A DNA stretch of 64,000 nt, taken from contig JADCRB010000001.1 of assembly GCA_021464245.1 (NCBI GenBank), forward strand, positions 4,225,186 through 4,289,185. The letters run 5' to 3'. Position numbers and translations under genes: made by a program. Source of the stretch: Carallia brachiata (lineage: Eukaryota > Streptophyta > Magnoliopsida > Malpighiales > Rhizophoraceae). The number at the start of each line of letters is the position of its first letter. The first letter of the stretch is position 1. A model generated the notes under the pieces. It saw only the letters and a program-made list of their open reading frames with translations, ran no database searches and was not told the origin of the DNA. Below, piece after piece: positions 1 through 11,884 of the stretch.

Positions 1-451
1 AATGGGAGGCTAGAGTGGAGATGTGGACATGGAAATTGAAGTGATTTTACTAACATAATGGCTATTGTAAATCGAGGGAAGTAAAACTACTAACTACCGC
101 AGGATTCTGGTTCCGGAAAAATGGAGTAGCGAGTAGGATGGAGGTTTTCTAGCCAATGTGCATGATGCATAATTGCAGGCATGTACGTGTGATTATTGCC
201 TATGATATTAGAGCAATAATTCAGCCGCACTTTCTACTTCAGGTAAGGGGTACACTAGTACAACAGAGACGTCCAAACAATTCGTAGATGGATTCTTGGT
301 TTTATTTGATTTCCTTTTATCTTTTTTTTTTTTTTTCTCTTTCTTGTTTTCTTGTTTGTGGGAATTCTTTTTTTTTTTCGGTGAGATTGTTTGTGGGAAT
401 TCTGGTGGACTTCTTTGACATGGAATGAATGTTGCATAATAGGAATAGTAA
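1..451. other. Intergenic DNA, no gene seen
   Basis: AT-rich sequence with two poly(T)/pyrimidine stretches around 320-340 and 368-380. Open frames here are short, lysine-rich products of the homopolymers and show no family resemblance. A duplicated 14-bp block (tttgtgggaattct) occurs at about 354-367 and 389-402. Confidence 0.5.
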
Positions 452-1137
452 TGGGTGCGTTTGTTTGTGGACAAACATTTTCCCCAAAAGCTTTTCTGTA
501 TTTTCTGCCGTTTGGCGTGGAAAAAAATTAAAGTCAATGGAAAATATTCTTTCAGTCAACTAAAATTAAACTTGTTTTTGCTGAAAATAACTAGCTTGTA
601 AACTTCAACAGAGCAATTGAGAGGTTGAGAGTGTATGAGAAGAGAGAGGGTTGTCGTCACTAGTTTGCCAGTCGTCGGCCGGCGTGTCGCCAGTCGCTGG
701 CCGTTGTGTCGCCAGTCGCTAGTCGTCGGCCGTGGTGCTGCCAGTCGTTGGCAGTCATGTTGTCAGTCCCAACCTTTCAATCGTCGGCCGCCAGTAAACT
801 AACCAACACCTTCCTCTCTGCAAAACTCTAATCCCAAAATTAGATCTACCGCCAACCATACCAGTCACCAATCTTTCAATCGTCAGCCGGGCATTATTTT
901 CCTTTTATAATTGGTTTACTTGCCATGGTGATGAGAAGGCCAAAGAACACAACCGGAGACTGAGTTTTTATTAGATTAAGATGGGACAATGCACCGTGCT
1001 CGTTTGCTATTTTGTCTCTTTATTAATAAGGTTGTACTTATTATTAAATAATAAAAAATAATTTATTATTTTAAAAAAATTTTATCTAAAAAAATGTTTA
1101 ATAAAAATAAATTATTTCCTAATAAATAAACGGACTC
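452..1137. mobile_element. Candidate PIF/Harbinger-like MITE
   Basis: The segment starts with TGGGTGCGTTTG and ends, read on the minus strand, with GAGTCCGTTTA. These are related but imperfect inverted termini of the 'GGGnnCGTTTG' kind common in plant PIF/Harbinger elements. TAA stands immediately outside both ends (449-451 and 1138-1140), the target duplication expected for that superfamily. No transposase frame is present, so the element would be non-autonomous. The termini match only about 70 percent, so the call is tentative. Confidence 0.35.
655..790. repeat. CpG-rich GTCG/GCCAGTCG imperfect repeat
   Basis: Imperfect reiterations of the core GCCAGTCG(C/T)TGGC and GTCGTCGGCCG, about 20-30 bp apart. 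This is strikingly GC- and CpG-rich for the surroundings. It lies inside the candidate MITE at 452-1137 and may be that element's internal repeat. No open frame is supported. Confidence 0.55.
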
Positions 1138-1140
1138 TAA

Positions 1141-3586
1141 GTAGCTAATTGTTAAAGGGGGCTAGAGGAGGCACATGCACATATCTCTTTTGTCAGCCAA
1201 CGAAAAATTGAGTTATTTTTTTATTTTTTTAATCTGTTTAAGGTTAAGATTGAAATTTAAAGATGGGTACAAACGTAAAGTGTTTTAATATTATTTTATG
1301 GTTTTATTTGTCTATATATAGATTTAATTTTTTTTAATGTTTCAAATAAATGATGAAAACTAAAAGTAGTGGTTGAAAAAATATTTTGTATTTAAGAACA
1401 ATAATTATTTTAGTATAGAGATCATATTAGTTTATTGTACAATTAAGTGTCATCTGAAACCATCCAAGCCTTGTAATAATGTTAAAATCTTTTAGTTAGT
1501 AGAAATGAATAGTGTAAGAGTATAAAATTTAGTTTTTAAAAAAAAAAGTATTGGTGTCTTGTAATATACTTATCTCTAGTATATTATTTTTGAAAAATAC
1601 TAGATTAGAACATTTAGGTAATAAAAAATTGACAAATTAATATGAGTCAATGTATGATTAAAATTTGATGAAGAAAAAAATATATAAACTGTTACAGTTG
1701 GATTAAAGCTACTTTGTTATTATTTAAGACATAGTGAATTAGACTACTCTTTTTCTATAACTTCAAAGCTTCTAAATTATGTTATACATATCCTATTTTA
1801 AAGTCTAAACTCACATACAATTCATTTTATGAGTCATAATTTATTTCTCAATGCGGTGTTAAATTCAATATATATGTTATAATTTATCTTTATACATGTC
1901 ATAAATTGAATATGTGTCTTACCTATTACACATTGATGAAAAAAAAACAGTGAATTCCACAATTAAAATTCTTTTATTTAATTTTACAATAAAATGTATT
2001 TTGTCTCATTTGACAGTCTAACCTTCGGTCCCACTAAAATAGTAAAACAATTAATCAAATGTCATATAACAGTTTATCTATTTTTAAAATTGTTTTAGTT
2101 CTTCCATCTAAGGACTTATATCACTTTATTCTTATATTACTGCTAGTTATGAGTTGTCAATAGTATTTCAAAATAAAATTTTAGAAATTATTAACACAGA
2201 TTTTACATTTCTATTTTCTTTTTTTCTTTAATACCTAATTTCTTTTTCGTCCTTCAATTACTAATTGCCTACATATCTGTTAATTTTGAAATTACACAAT
2301 TAACCTCATGTGACTCATCTCCTCCCAGCCATCTATAGACGTGTCCCCAGATTGATCCCATATAAGGTTAAGCCACGTCGTCACCCTTGATGCATAATTG
2401 TAGAACCTCCCTAGAGAGACAGCTCAACCATAATACCATTAAAATGTTAAACAGTTTAGATCAGAGATGTTTGGGACATATTTTGGGTTTGGGTTCAGAT
2501 TACTTGCAAATCGACATGTTAATTTTTAAGAAAATATTTTTGATTTTTTTTACTATTTTTAATTTTGTTATTTACTAAAATAAATGAATTATAATATTAT
2601 CTATACACGCTATATATTTTACCTAAAATTATATATACATATTATATAGATATATTATTATTATTATTTTATTATCTTTACATATTATATCATGTATATA
2701 TATAAGAGGCATCAGCAATAGTTGGCTCCCTCATCTGTCCTCCGACATGATGAATTTGCCATCTTCTCTATAAACCAAAAAAAAAAATGTGTGTATAATA
2801 TTATAAATTTCAAAAAACAAATAATTACATAGATTAAAGAATCTAATTTTAATATAAATAATTAAATATATCTAATAAATCAACAGTTACATAAATTATA
2901 TGTGATGTGTATTTTTATAATATATAAAAATACGTCTTATGTACAATGTAAGTGGATGCACCCAATACAAGTCTAACGCAATCGATGGTTTGTAATTATT
3001 TGTGTTTTTGAAAATTTGTTTCTTTCTTTCATACTAAAAATTAATATTTGACTACCGACAATTCTATCTATTAGACAAGTTGATTAAACAAAAGGTGTGA
3101 ATCACAATTTTTGGTTCCAACAAGTACCACCAAACAAACTCACAATTGTTAATAATAATGGTTTGACCCGTTCCACTCTTTTGTTGATTTGGTTACAATT
3201 TTGAAAATTTTCAAATTACTATTAACAGTTTAGTTCGAATTTAAGGATCAAGTTAACCTAAGCTAACCTTTGTACACTTTTAATACTGTGTGATATGTAT
3301 ATTTTGTGTACAATTAATTATAATTTCAAATTTCAATCCTGACGATTCTTGGATTCCTTAGGAATTTCTGAGACTACATACAAAATATGAACTCTAAAAA
3401 TGAGCTCTATAAAATGAAGTTCACATAAATGGAAATAAGAATAATTACTACACCAGTAAAAATCACATCATCTATTAATACACTAAACTTTGTAGGTAAA
3501 CTCATTCTTATTTCAGCACTAATATAATGTGTGTTTATTTATGAAAACTCTATTCCTTCGTTGTACAAAACACAAACATAGGTATA
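1141..3586. other. AT-rich intergenic DNA, no gene seen
   Basis: About 2.4 kb of AT-rich sequence with many homopolymer runs. I found no splice-compatible coding frames, recognisable domains or clear terminal repeats. A short non-AT block at about 2325-2400 (containing ccacgtcgtcaccc) and another at 2705-2770 stand out by composition only. Confidence 0.5.
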
Positions 3587-3589
3587 TAA

Positions 3590-4931
3590 GGGGCCGTTTG
3601 GAGTGGTTTAAGTTTTCTGTTTTCTGTTTATTTTTCACAAAAAAAACAGAAAACATGTTTGTTATTGATTATGTTTTCTGTTTTTTGTTGAAAAGTTAAA
3701 AGTGTTTTTCAAAGAAAAAAACAGATTGGGAAAACAATAAAAATAGTTTTCCAATTTTGTTTTTCATTTTTTTTCTATACTTTCTCTCACAACTTTTTCT
3801 CTCTCTATCCACCCTCTTTATCGTATCTCTCTTTACTCATCCTCTCTCTATCCCTCTATATTTTTTTTCTCTCACTACTCTTTCTCTCTCTACCCATTCT
3901 CTCTCTACCCTCTATCTCCTTTTCTATCTCTACCATTCTCTCTCTACCCTCTCTCCCCTTTTTCTATCTCTATCATTCTCTCTCTACCCTCTCTCCCCTT
4001 TTTCTATCTCTACCATTCTCTCTCTACCCTCTCTCTCTCTCTCTTTTCTCTCTCTACTCATTCTTTCTCTACCCTCTTTCTCTTTTTCTCTTTCTACCAT
4101 TATCTCTACCAATTCTCCCTCTACCCACTCTTTCTCTCTCCTTTTTCTCTCTCAACCATTCTCTCTACTCATTCTCTCTGTGCTCCCTCTCTCTCTCTCA
4201 TTTTTCTCTCTCTATCATTCTTTCTTCTTTTTCTTACTCTATCATTCTCTCTACTCGTTCTCTCTCTGCCTCTCTCTCTTTCTTTTTTCTCTCTACCATT
4301 CTCTGTTTACCCATATTCTCTCTTTTTTCTTACTCTACTATTATCTCTCTACTCTCTCTTTCTTCTTTTTCTCTCTCTACTCATTCTCTCTCTATCTAGA
4401 CTCTCTCTCTTTTTTCTTGTTTTACCATTCTCTCTACTCATTCTCTCTCTACGCTCTCTTTCTCACTTTTCTCTCTTTATCATTCTCTGTACTCGTTCTT
4501 TCTATACTCTCTCTCTTTTCTCTCTCTGTCATTTTCTCTACTCATTCTCTCTCTACCCTCTCTCTCTCATTTTTCTCTCTCTACTATTCTATTTACTCAT
4601 TCTTTCTCTACCCTTTCTCTTTCTGTCATTCTCTCTACTCATTCTCTTTCTTCTCTCATTCTCTCTCCTTTTTCTCTCTCTACCATTCTTTCTACTCATT
4701 CTCTCTCTACCCTCTTTCTTCTCTCTCTTCTTTCTCTCGCTCCCATTTTTCTCTTCATATTTATACTTTTTTTTACCATTTCTCTCACTATCCTTTTTCT
4801 ATCGATTTTTTTATTCTTATAAAAAAACAAAAATTGACAGCAATAAATACAAAAATTCAACAAACAGCAAAAATAAAAAACAGAAAATGAAAAACAGAAA
4901 CAAAAAACTGGTAGCGTCTCCAAACGGACCC
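3590..4931. mobile_element. PIF/Harbinger-like MITE with a CT-minisatellite core
   Basis: The left end is GGGGCCGTTTGGAG. The right end, read on the minus strand, is GGGTCCGTTTGGAG, so 13 of 14 terminal bases match. TAA lies directly outside both ends (3587-3589 and 4932-4934), the typical PIF/Harbinger duplication. Inside the termini are subterminal repeats in opposite orientation, built on TTTTCTGTTT on the left and AAACAGAAAA on the right. No transposase is encoded. The interior (about 3780-4750) is a pyrimidine-rich minisatellite, which makes the element about 1.34 kb, long for a Tourist-type MITE. I infer expansion of an internal repeat after or before insertion. Confidence 0.7.
3780..4750. 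repeat. Pyrimidine-rich minisatellite (CTCTCTACC/ATT)n
   Basis: Almost 1 kb of C+T on the plus strand. It is built from variants of TCTCTCTCTACCATTCTCTCTCTACCC alternating with TTTTTCTATCTC. A clear higher-order period of roughly 45 bp is visible at about 3915-4045. The 377-codon plus-strand open frame across it is only Ser/Leu/Phe/Tyr low complexity and is not a gene. Strand asymmetry this strong could favour triplex (H-DNA) structures; that is inference. Confidence 0.85.
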
Positions 4932-4934
4932 TAA

Positions 4935-5499
4935 ATTGCTCAGAATATATTCAAATTTATAAGGATATAAAGGCACTATTTATCTATCACAAACCAAAGT
5001 AAAACACTGCTAGTCTTAAGATTCAAGTTTTTGCAAACAAGAAATGTTTAATTTTGAAATATTTTGACTTTTTTTTTTTTGGATTCGGCTGAGTGGGTAA
5101 TTTTGATGTAGCTTACTTGCAGGTCTTGTCATTTTAAGGTCGACTTCAAACAAGTTCTTTTCACGTGGCTCTAAGTCGATGTGTCGGATTGGGTTGATTT
5201 TGACACCTCTTGTGTCCATATACTAAGAATTTCTGCCTTAACATAGAGAAAATTACATTTTATAATAGTACATTTATATCTTACATCTCAAGTTTTTTAT
5301 AGATTACAAAAAAACTAAAAACGATTAGCAGGCGTTAGTAATCTTGAAGCAATGAAAGCTTCTTTTCTTTTCCTTTCACATCTATCGCTAAACCTAGTAA
5401 TCTCTCTTCTTACAAATCTCTCTCTCATGTCATTTTTGGCCTCTAAAAAGCAACAAATAGCAAGTATCATCATGTAGGAGCGTTTTTTGTTATGCCGTC
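4935..5499. other. Intergenic DNA, no gene seen
   Basis: AT-rich sequence with a poly(T) run at about 5072-5084. No coding frame or terminal repeat is supported. Confidence 0.45.
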
Positions 5500-6420
5500 C
5501 CTTTTTGTTAACTATTTTATTTTTATTCCTTATTAGTTTTACTTAATAGGTTATATGACAACTTAATTAGATGGATGACTAGGATTAGCTAGAGTCCTAA
5601 TTAATCAAGGGTTGAGATTCTCTCTAGTTATAACCCAAATATAAATATATGTATTGCTAGATAGATTTTCAGTTTTGTTATTATTCATTAAAATCAATCG
5701 TTCCTTAGAGTTTGTGGTTTTCTCTAAACCCTAACCATAATTCTTTTGTTCCAACTTCAATTTTCTACCAAAATTCAGCTTAGATCTCAGTTTCTCTACA
5801 CTAAACTTGGCATCAGAGCCCAATAAATCTTGTTACTCTGTTGGGGTTTCATTTTCTCACCATGGTTGGACGCAACGGTTAGGGTCATGGTAGAGGAGAC
5901 GTCAAACAGTAAACTTACTTGGCTGATTTGTGACATATGATTGAAGATTGTCATGGGCTGTACAAGCCTTGTAGCAACAGGAACTCGTAAGAGCTTGAAT
6001 AGAGATTCTGGAAGGCGAACACTATGTCCAGGATGCACCAAAAGTTGGTTTTTGGACGAAACAGGTCTATAAGACTTTGAAGACCTGTTTTATGATGTCG
6101 GACCCATTAATCACATGGCTATAAGTGGCCTGGAAGCGAGGTTGATCTGTACTTTGATTTGAATAGTGGTGGAATCGAGCTAGAAGCTACTGATTTTTAT
6201 GAAAGATGCATACAAAAGATTATTTTGATTGGGAAACTAGCCTAAACGATTATTTTGAGTGAAAACCAATGGCAGAATGTAGAAAAGTAGTATTTGTGAT
6301 GCTTAAGATGAAGGGCCTTGCACTTCTACGGTGGAAGAGAGCCGAAGAGCAACATGCACTACAAGGCAACCAAGCTTTTGATTGTCCCTCTTACCATTCT
6401 TTATCTCTTCCATGGTAGAA
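5500..6420 (+). mobile_element. Decayed Gypsy-type retrotransposon fragment (LTR end, primer site, gag)
   Basis: The order of parts is that of an LTR element. A TATA-containing stretch (about 5638-5650) leads to a candidate LTR 3' end at 5800 (ttctctaca). Six bases later comes an initiator-Met tRNA primer site (5808-5820), then a gag-like start near 5862 (MVGRN...). A later frame near 6290-6370 reads like Gypsy Gag (KMKGLALLRWKRAEEQ), matching the usual 'LKLxGxAxLWWKR' region. Frames are broken by many stops. No protease, polymerase or downstream LTR was found, so this is a 5' fragment. The left boundary is not visible. Confidence 0.5.
5808..5820 (+). other. Primer-binding site (initiator Met tRNA type)
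   Basis: TGGCATCAGAGCC differs by one base from the TGGTATCAGAGCC complement of initiator tRNA-Met used by most plant LTR elements. It lies 7 bases after a candidate LTR end. Confidence 0.55.
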
Positions 6421-8763
6421 AACATCAATTTTTCTACATCTATTCATCAAGTTATCAAAGTTTCTTAATTTTTCTCTTTCTCTTTCTCTCTTTTAACCTT
6501 GAAGACTAAACCCTAATTCAATTATTCAACAAAACCCATCCCTAAATCAAGCACTAACTGACATAGTAATTTTATTGAGAGTTACAAAGACACATGTGGG
6601 AAGTAGTTTGAAGAGGCTAAAGCTTACAATGGAGGAATCGTTCAACAACTAAAGTTTGGGTTGGGTTAAATACAATCAGAAAGCATTTTCAATAAATTCC
6701 TGAATCATTCTATTAGTTTTTGACAAATTAGGTAAAAGTCAACGAGAATTCATAATTGAAGGAAGAATGAGCAACCACACGTTAGAGAGTCTAAGGGGCA
6801 ATTCCATCAGTTATATTTATATCTATCATTCTCGTTATCTTAATATTGATATTTATGTCTTTAATTATACTCCTTATAGTTTAGATGGAGGCCACACCAC
6901 CATCTTCTCAGTCATAGTCGCGATAGGAATTTTGCTTCTAATATGTGAATGGTTATTATATGTGCAATGTGTTAGGTGTATTGTCTGTATATTTACTTAA
7001 ATTATTGCATATTTATTATTATGTAAAAAGAGAATTATTTTTTGAAAATTTGAACAACTAACAAGTAATTGGCTTGGTAATTGTTTTTAAAAACTAATTA
7101 GAAACCCCTAGGTAAAGAAGAGTGGTTTATTAGGACCGACCTATGTATATGTATGATTGACTCCCGTTTTATTATGTATGATTGGTTGGTTTATGAGACT
7201 TTGATATCATTGGAAACCCCAAAGTATTTTTCGATTGACTTTTGGCTCCATTTGAGCGAAGTATGTGATGTTTATTTAAAAATTATTATTGGATATGGAA
7301 AATTATGAGATTGAAATCCCTCAATGGATTATATTATATTCTAGGATGGTTTATTTAGTTAAAGGAAAATATTTTTATAATTAAAATGAACTTTTCAAAA
7401 ATAAAAAATTTAAAAATTACTTTGTTTATAATTATTGTATTTTGTTATATATTGCCCCTCACAAACAAGTATGAATTGAGTTGTGATTGTTGGATGCTTA
7501 GTTACCAAATAGGGCGATAACCAATGTGTACATTGCGATTACTTATGCGTTTGTTTTGCACTTAGGCTTTGACGGGGGAAATCATGGGCTGTGACAGTTG
7601 GCTAGCCATGATGTAGCATATTTATACATACTATATATTGTATAATTGTTGTTAGGAGAGAAAAGAAGAAAAACGTTGAGTCAGGAATGATATCGCAAAT
7701 CGTCATTAGAGAAGGGAAGAAAAAAGAAAAAAAGAAAAAAAAAAAAAAAAAAAGAAAGAAAGAAATAATAAGGGTGGTTAATCATGTGTGGCAAATATTC
7801 TAACTAGTCCACTTTTTTTTTGGCTAGTCAAAATCATAACCATAATTAATTTAGTCAACTTTTCACTATAACAAAAATTTTATAATATTTTGTATAGACT
7901 GAAACCCCAGTCTAAACTTCTAAATAAACTAAAAACTTAATTTTGAGAGATATTACAGTAAGTGAAGGTGGTAGCGGAGGGGGGGGGGGGGAAGAGTGGT
8001 GGTTATGAGGTAAGAGATGAGAGAATGATAATTGTTATGGCATTTTAGACCCTTCAAGTCATTTTTAATGACATTTTTTTTATTAAAAATAATTTTTACT
8101 GACAGCAAATTAGTGAAAGGTTTTTTTTTTTTTTTTTTTGTTACAAATTACAATTGTAGGTGTATATTTTGTAATTTTTAAAGACTTGACATATGAAGTG
8201 TAAATATGTCTTAAATTTAGGGTATAAAGATAATTTCCCCCCAACAAATTTGTTCTCTGTAATTCTTATTTTCATTATCAGGTTAATTAGTGATATCTGG
8301 TTTTTCTTCTCTTTTTTTTTTTTTTTAATTGGTGACAGGGAATGCCTTTGAGACGTGGTTTTTGTCCTTACATATATGTTACTGATTTTTTGGATGTCTT
8401 GGCTATACGTTTGAACATCTACATGGATACTTACATTTTGGCTATCCATAAATGCACAAAAATAGTTTCATCATGGCCAACGAGAAGGTTTTGGTTTGAC
8501 GTATTCTAGAAGGTTGGCAATTTAAGAGTCCACATGCGAGAAAATTTTAAAATTTTAAAAAATTGTACAAGTATTTGTAGTTTCATGCTTTATTTATTTA
8601 TTTATTGAATTTGTTCATGTATCAATTGCAACATTAATGTAATTTGACTCAAAAATTAAGAATAAAACTAGTATGGTAGAATCTACACGTTGTGGGAGTT
8701 TTAGATATATATGTTTATAATAATTGTTAACATAAAGTAACAAATTTGATTTTAATTAATGTA
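6421..8763. other. AT-rich intergenic DNA, no gene seen
   Basis: No supported gene. Contents are an A/G-rich microsatellite at about 7718-7766, a 13-base G run at 7979-7991, and poly(T) runs at about 8120-8138 and 8311-8326. Short open frames (for example around 6767-7000 and 8141-8449) show no family signature. Confidence 0.45.
7979..7991. repeat. 13-base G homopolymer
   Basis: Thirteen consecutive G residues, flanked by GGTGGTAGCGGA on the left and AAGAGTGGTGGTT on the right. The flanking GG pairs could join a G-quadruplex; this is inference from composition. Exact length may be an assembly artefact. Confidence 0.8.
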
Positions 8764-8768
8764 CTTGG

Positions 8769-9685
8769 TGTAAACACACAAAAAATTCAAAAAAAAAAAA
8801 AAATCTTGTGTGAATTAGTTAGCTAACAGTCATGTGCATGATTGATAATCATGTGTGTGATTGGTGGACACATAACGGAGTTGGTGCCATACAAGATTTG
8901 GTGGCCTTTGATTGGTACATGCATGATTTTATTTGGTGGATGCATGCATTTGGTTGGTATATGCATGCTTCCATATGGTTAGTGTATACATTGGGTTGAT
9001 CCATGCATGTTGTTTAAATTAAGTAGAAAAAGTTAAATGATATACATGTTGTTTGAGTTAGATGAAGGAAATTAGATGGTATGCATGTTGTTTGGGTTAG
9101 TGAAAAAAATTAGATGACATGCATGTTATTTAGGTTAGATGACATGCGTTGTTCAGGTTAGGTAATGATAATCTTTGACCTATAAATAGACCATGAAAAA
9201 TCCTTGCAAAAACATCCCAAGCAAAACTTAATCTTCCACTTCTAATGCTTTGCTTTCTCCCTCTCTCTCTCTAAATATTTTGGGTGTATGTTCTCTATCT
9301 GTTACTGAGTTGGATCCACTAGATCGAAAGCCCAAGATATTAATACTTGAGCGAGATCAAGTCTCCTACGGCTCTCACCGGAGTCCATCTAGTCCGAGTG
9401 GGATCAAGTCTCTTACAGCCCTCACTGGAGTCCATCCAGTCTAAGTATGATCAAGCCTTCCTACGGCCCTCACCAGAGTTTCATTAGTCCACCTAAGATC
9501 AAGCTTCAGCCTTCAGTGGAATTAATTCTTTCAGTTCAAGAACAAGCTATGAAATTACATAAAGAGCATTAATCGGAGGATCAAACAGAGATCGGCCCCA
9601 AACAAATTTTAAATTTTCATTGTAATTTGTACCTGTATTTTCAAGTTTAATTGTTATAAACTCGAAATTTGCCGTCTGTTTTACA
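8769..9685 (+). repeat. 5' LTR of the LARD-like element
   Basis: 917 bp, TGTA...TACA. The first 400 bp carry six copies of the RY-type hexamer CATGCA/TGCATG (about 8920-9125). A TATA box, TATAAATAG, lies at 9181-9189. The 3' third contains 48-bp-class direct repeats of the type GATCAAGTCTCCTACGG...GAGTCCATC (about 9354-9480). The right LTR carries a different internal duplication. Confidence 0.88.
9181..9189 (+). promoter_or_regulatory. Candidate TATA box in the 5' LTR
   Basis: TATAAATAG sits about 410 bases into the LTR, after the CATGCATG-rich region. This is the position expected for the U3/R promoter. The equivalent site in the right LTR reads TTTAAATAA (about 12948), a weaker match. Confidence 0.5.
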
Positions 9686-9687
9686 AA

Positions 9688-9706
9688 TTTGGCACGCCCA
9701 GTGGGA
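9688..9706 (+). other. Primer-binding site region of the LARD-like element
   Basis: TTGGCACGCCCAGTGGGAC begins two bases after the LTR end. From memory this block is frequent just inside the left LTR of plant Tat/Ogre-group Gypsy elements. I have not matched it to a specific tRNA. Confidence 0.55.
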
Positions 9707-9785
9707 CATCTCTGCTTCCCATCTTTTGCTCCTTCAAACAATAAAAAAAATTAGAAGGAATCCAATACCGACATTGTTGCAGTCA

Positions 9786-11244
9786 TGATGAAAAGTGTAA
9801 CCAATACGGAAGATAGGATCGCAGAATTGGAAAGCTGAATTTTCCAACTACTCAAGGCCATGGAAGAAAATGATCAACAGATGGCCAACCTCAAAGGAAA
9901 GGCTCCGATCCAAGCCGATCCTGAGACCCATGAAGAGCAGTCGTATCCACTTGGTTTTACTCTGGAAGCAACGACAGCTGACATCTTCACTGTAGAAAAG
10001 CAGCTAGGCAGTTCCACACAGCTGCTGCTTGCAAATTTTGTCACCTCGTTATCCGTCCAACAATTACAGGACATGATAACAAATACAATCTGCCTGCAAC
10101 AAAGTGCATCATTTCAAGGATCACAGATATACGTCAAACCGTAAACTAGGCAGATTGAAAATCTCAGCATGCCTTTGGGCTACCAACCGCCCAAATTCCA
10201 ATAGTTCGATAGACGAGGTGACCCTAAACAGCACATCGTTTACTTCGTCGAAACTGCAATAATGCAGGAACATACAGAGATCTCCTAGTTAAACAATTCG
10301 TTCATTCACTTAGGGATACCTCATTCACCTGGTTCATAAACCTTGAACCAAAATCAATTGATAGTTGGGAACAGTTACAACGAGAGTTCCTCAACAGATT
10401 CTTCAGCACCCGTCGAACAGTAAGCATGATAGAGCTTACGAGTACTAAGCAAAGGAAGGGAGAGTCTATCGTCGAATACATAAACAGATGGTGTGCTCTT
10501 AGCCTAAATTGCAAAGATCGTCTAACGGAGACTTCTGCGGTAGAAATGTGCATCTAAGGGATGCACTGGGAGCTGTTATACAACTTGTAGGGCATCAAAC
10601 TTCGAACTTTCGAGGAATTGGCGACTCGTGCCCATGTCATAGAGATAAGCATCAAGACCTCTGGGGACATGACTTCCATCCTACTGGACTAGCACGGAGG
10701 CAAGAAAGTGATGGTCGTTGATGCTTCACCAATCAAAGTAGGGGGTAAAGCAAAAGTGAATCCTCCCGCACCAACAAATCGGCCAAGACAGCAAGAAAGG
10801 CAAAAGGCAACACTGCAAGAATTAGAACAGAAGAAGTATCTATTTCTCGAATCTGACGTTCCAGACATTCTCGATCAACTTTTGGAAGTTAAGTTGATTA
10901 AACTCTCATAGTGCAAGCAACCCAATCAGAAGGATCAGGTTAATGATCCAAAATTCTGCAGGTATCATCGAGCAGTTAACCATCCAACTGAGAAGTGTTT
11001 CATCTTAAAGGAGCTGATATTGAAGCTCATAGACCAAAATAAAATCATTTTGGATGAGAAAATGCAGCCTCAACTAACCAGACTACTATCTCTTCTAATC
11101 CGTCAGAGGAAAGTCGGCATGAATCTACACTTACATGCTGTCAACCGAGAAATACATCCCGACTTGACCGAATCAAGCGGTAAATTTCTAAATCGTTACT
11201 ATGTAAAAAAAATAAAAAAAAAATCAAAACGAAAAAAAAATTAA
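9786..11244 (+). pseudogene. gag: Broken Gypsy gag
   Basis: The reading frame starts MMKSVTNTEDRI and is interrupted by several stops and shifts. The segment at about 10288-10545 has the usual Gypsy Gag core, with a W..L...F..RFF pattern (SWEQLQREFLNRFFSTRR) followed by KQRKGESIVEYINRW. A later segment near 10950-11010 has a zinc-finger-like FCRYHRAVNHPTEKCF. This would be the capsid/nucleocapsid polyprotein that packages the element RNA. No protease follows. An A-rich tract ends the recognisable frame near 11244. Confidence 0.8.
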
Positions 11245-11264
11245 AAAAAAAATGAAGCTCATGT

Positions 11265-11830
11265 GTAGGTTCAGCCAGAAAAATCTAGGTTCAAAACTCT
11301 TCTTCAAAATCCAAATCCAGATTCGGGAGCAAATCCTGAACCTCGACTGGAACCCGACGTCCATATTCAAATTCAGGCTCAAAGCCCAAATCTAAATTCA
11401 AGCTCAAATTCGCACTCAAAATTCAAACCCAAATTCTGACCTAAAGTCCAAATCTAGAGTGGGGGACAAACCCAAGTCCAAACTCATACTCAAACCCGGA
11501 CTCAAAGTCTAAATTCAAATTCCAACTCAAAGTCCAAATCCGGACCCAAATCCAAATCTCAATTCAAGTCTAAATTCCCAAATTCAAAATCTGAATCCAA
11601 ACTCGAGTTCAAAACTCTCAAATCCAAATTATAACTCAAAGTCCAAATCTGAAACCCAAATCCTAAACCCAAATCCAAATCCCAGCTCAAATCCAAACTC
11701 GGGGGCAAAACTCAAATTCTAACTCAAAATATGGGTACAAAATCAAAAGCCCAAATCCAAATCCTAAATTCATACTCGGACTCAAAGTCCAAATCCAAAT
11801 TCCAACCCAAAGTCCACATCCAATTTGGGG
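11265..11830. repeat. CAAATC/CAAACTC-type simple array inside the LARD-like element
   Basis: About 560 bp of irregular 6-mer-like units (caaatc, caaact, ctcaaa, cccaaa) repeated with little interruption. It shows no coding constraint: stops occur in all plus frames. It lies between broken gag and the TATA-bearing array. Confidence 0.8.
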
Positions 11831-11884
11831 GTAAATCCCAAACTCCGACTTAGCTCAACAGCTCGACAGCTCAACCGCTTCAAC

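Noticed and set aside
3757..4890. 377-codon open frame on the plus strand
   Set aside because: It is a translation of CT-rich minisatellite (Ser, Leu, Phe and Tyr only) and lies inside a MITE. There is no domain or codon signal.
5072..5118. Another poly(T) insertion candidate (TTTTGAC...TTTTGATG)
   Set aside because: The flanking match is only about 6-7 bases, too short to support a duplication in AT-rich sequence.
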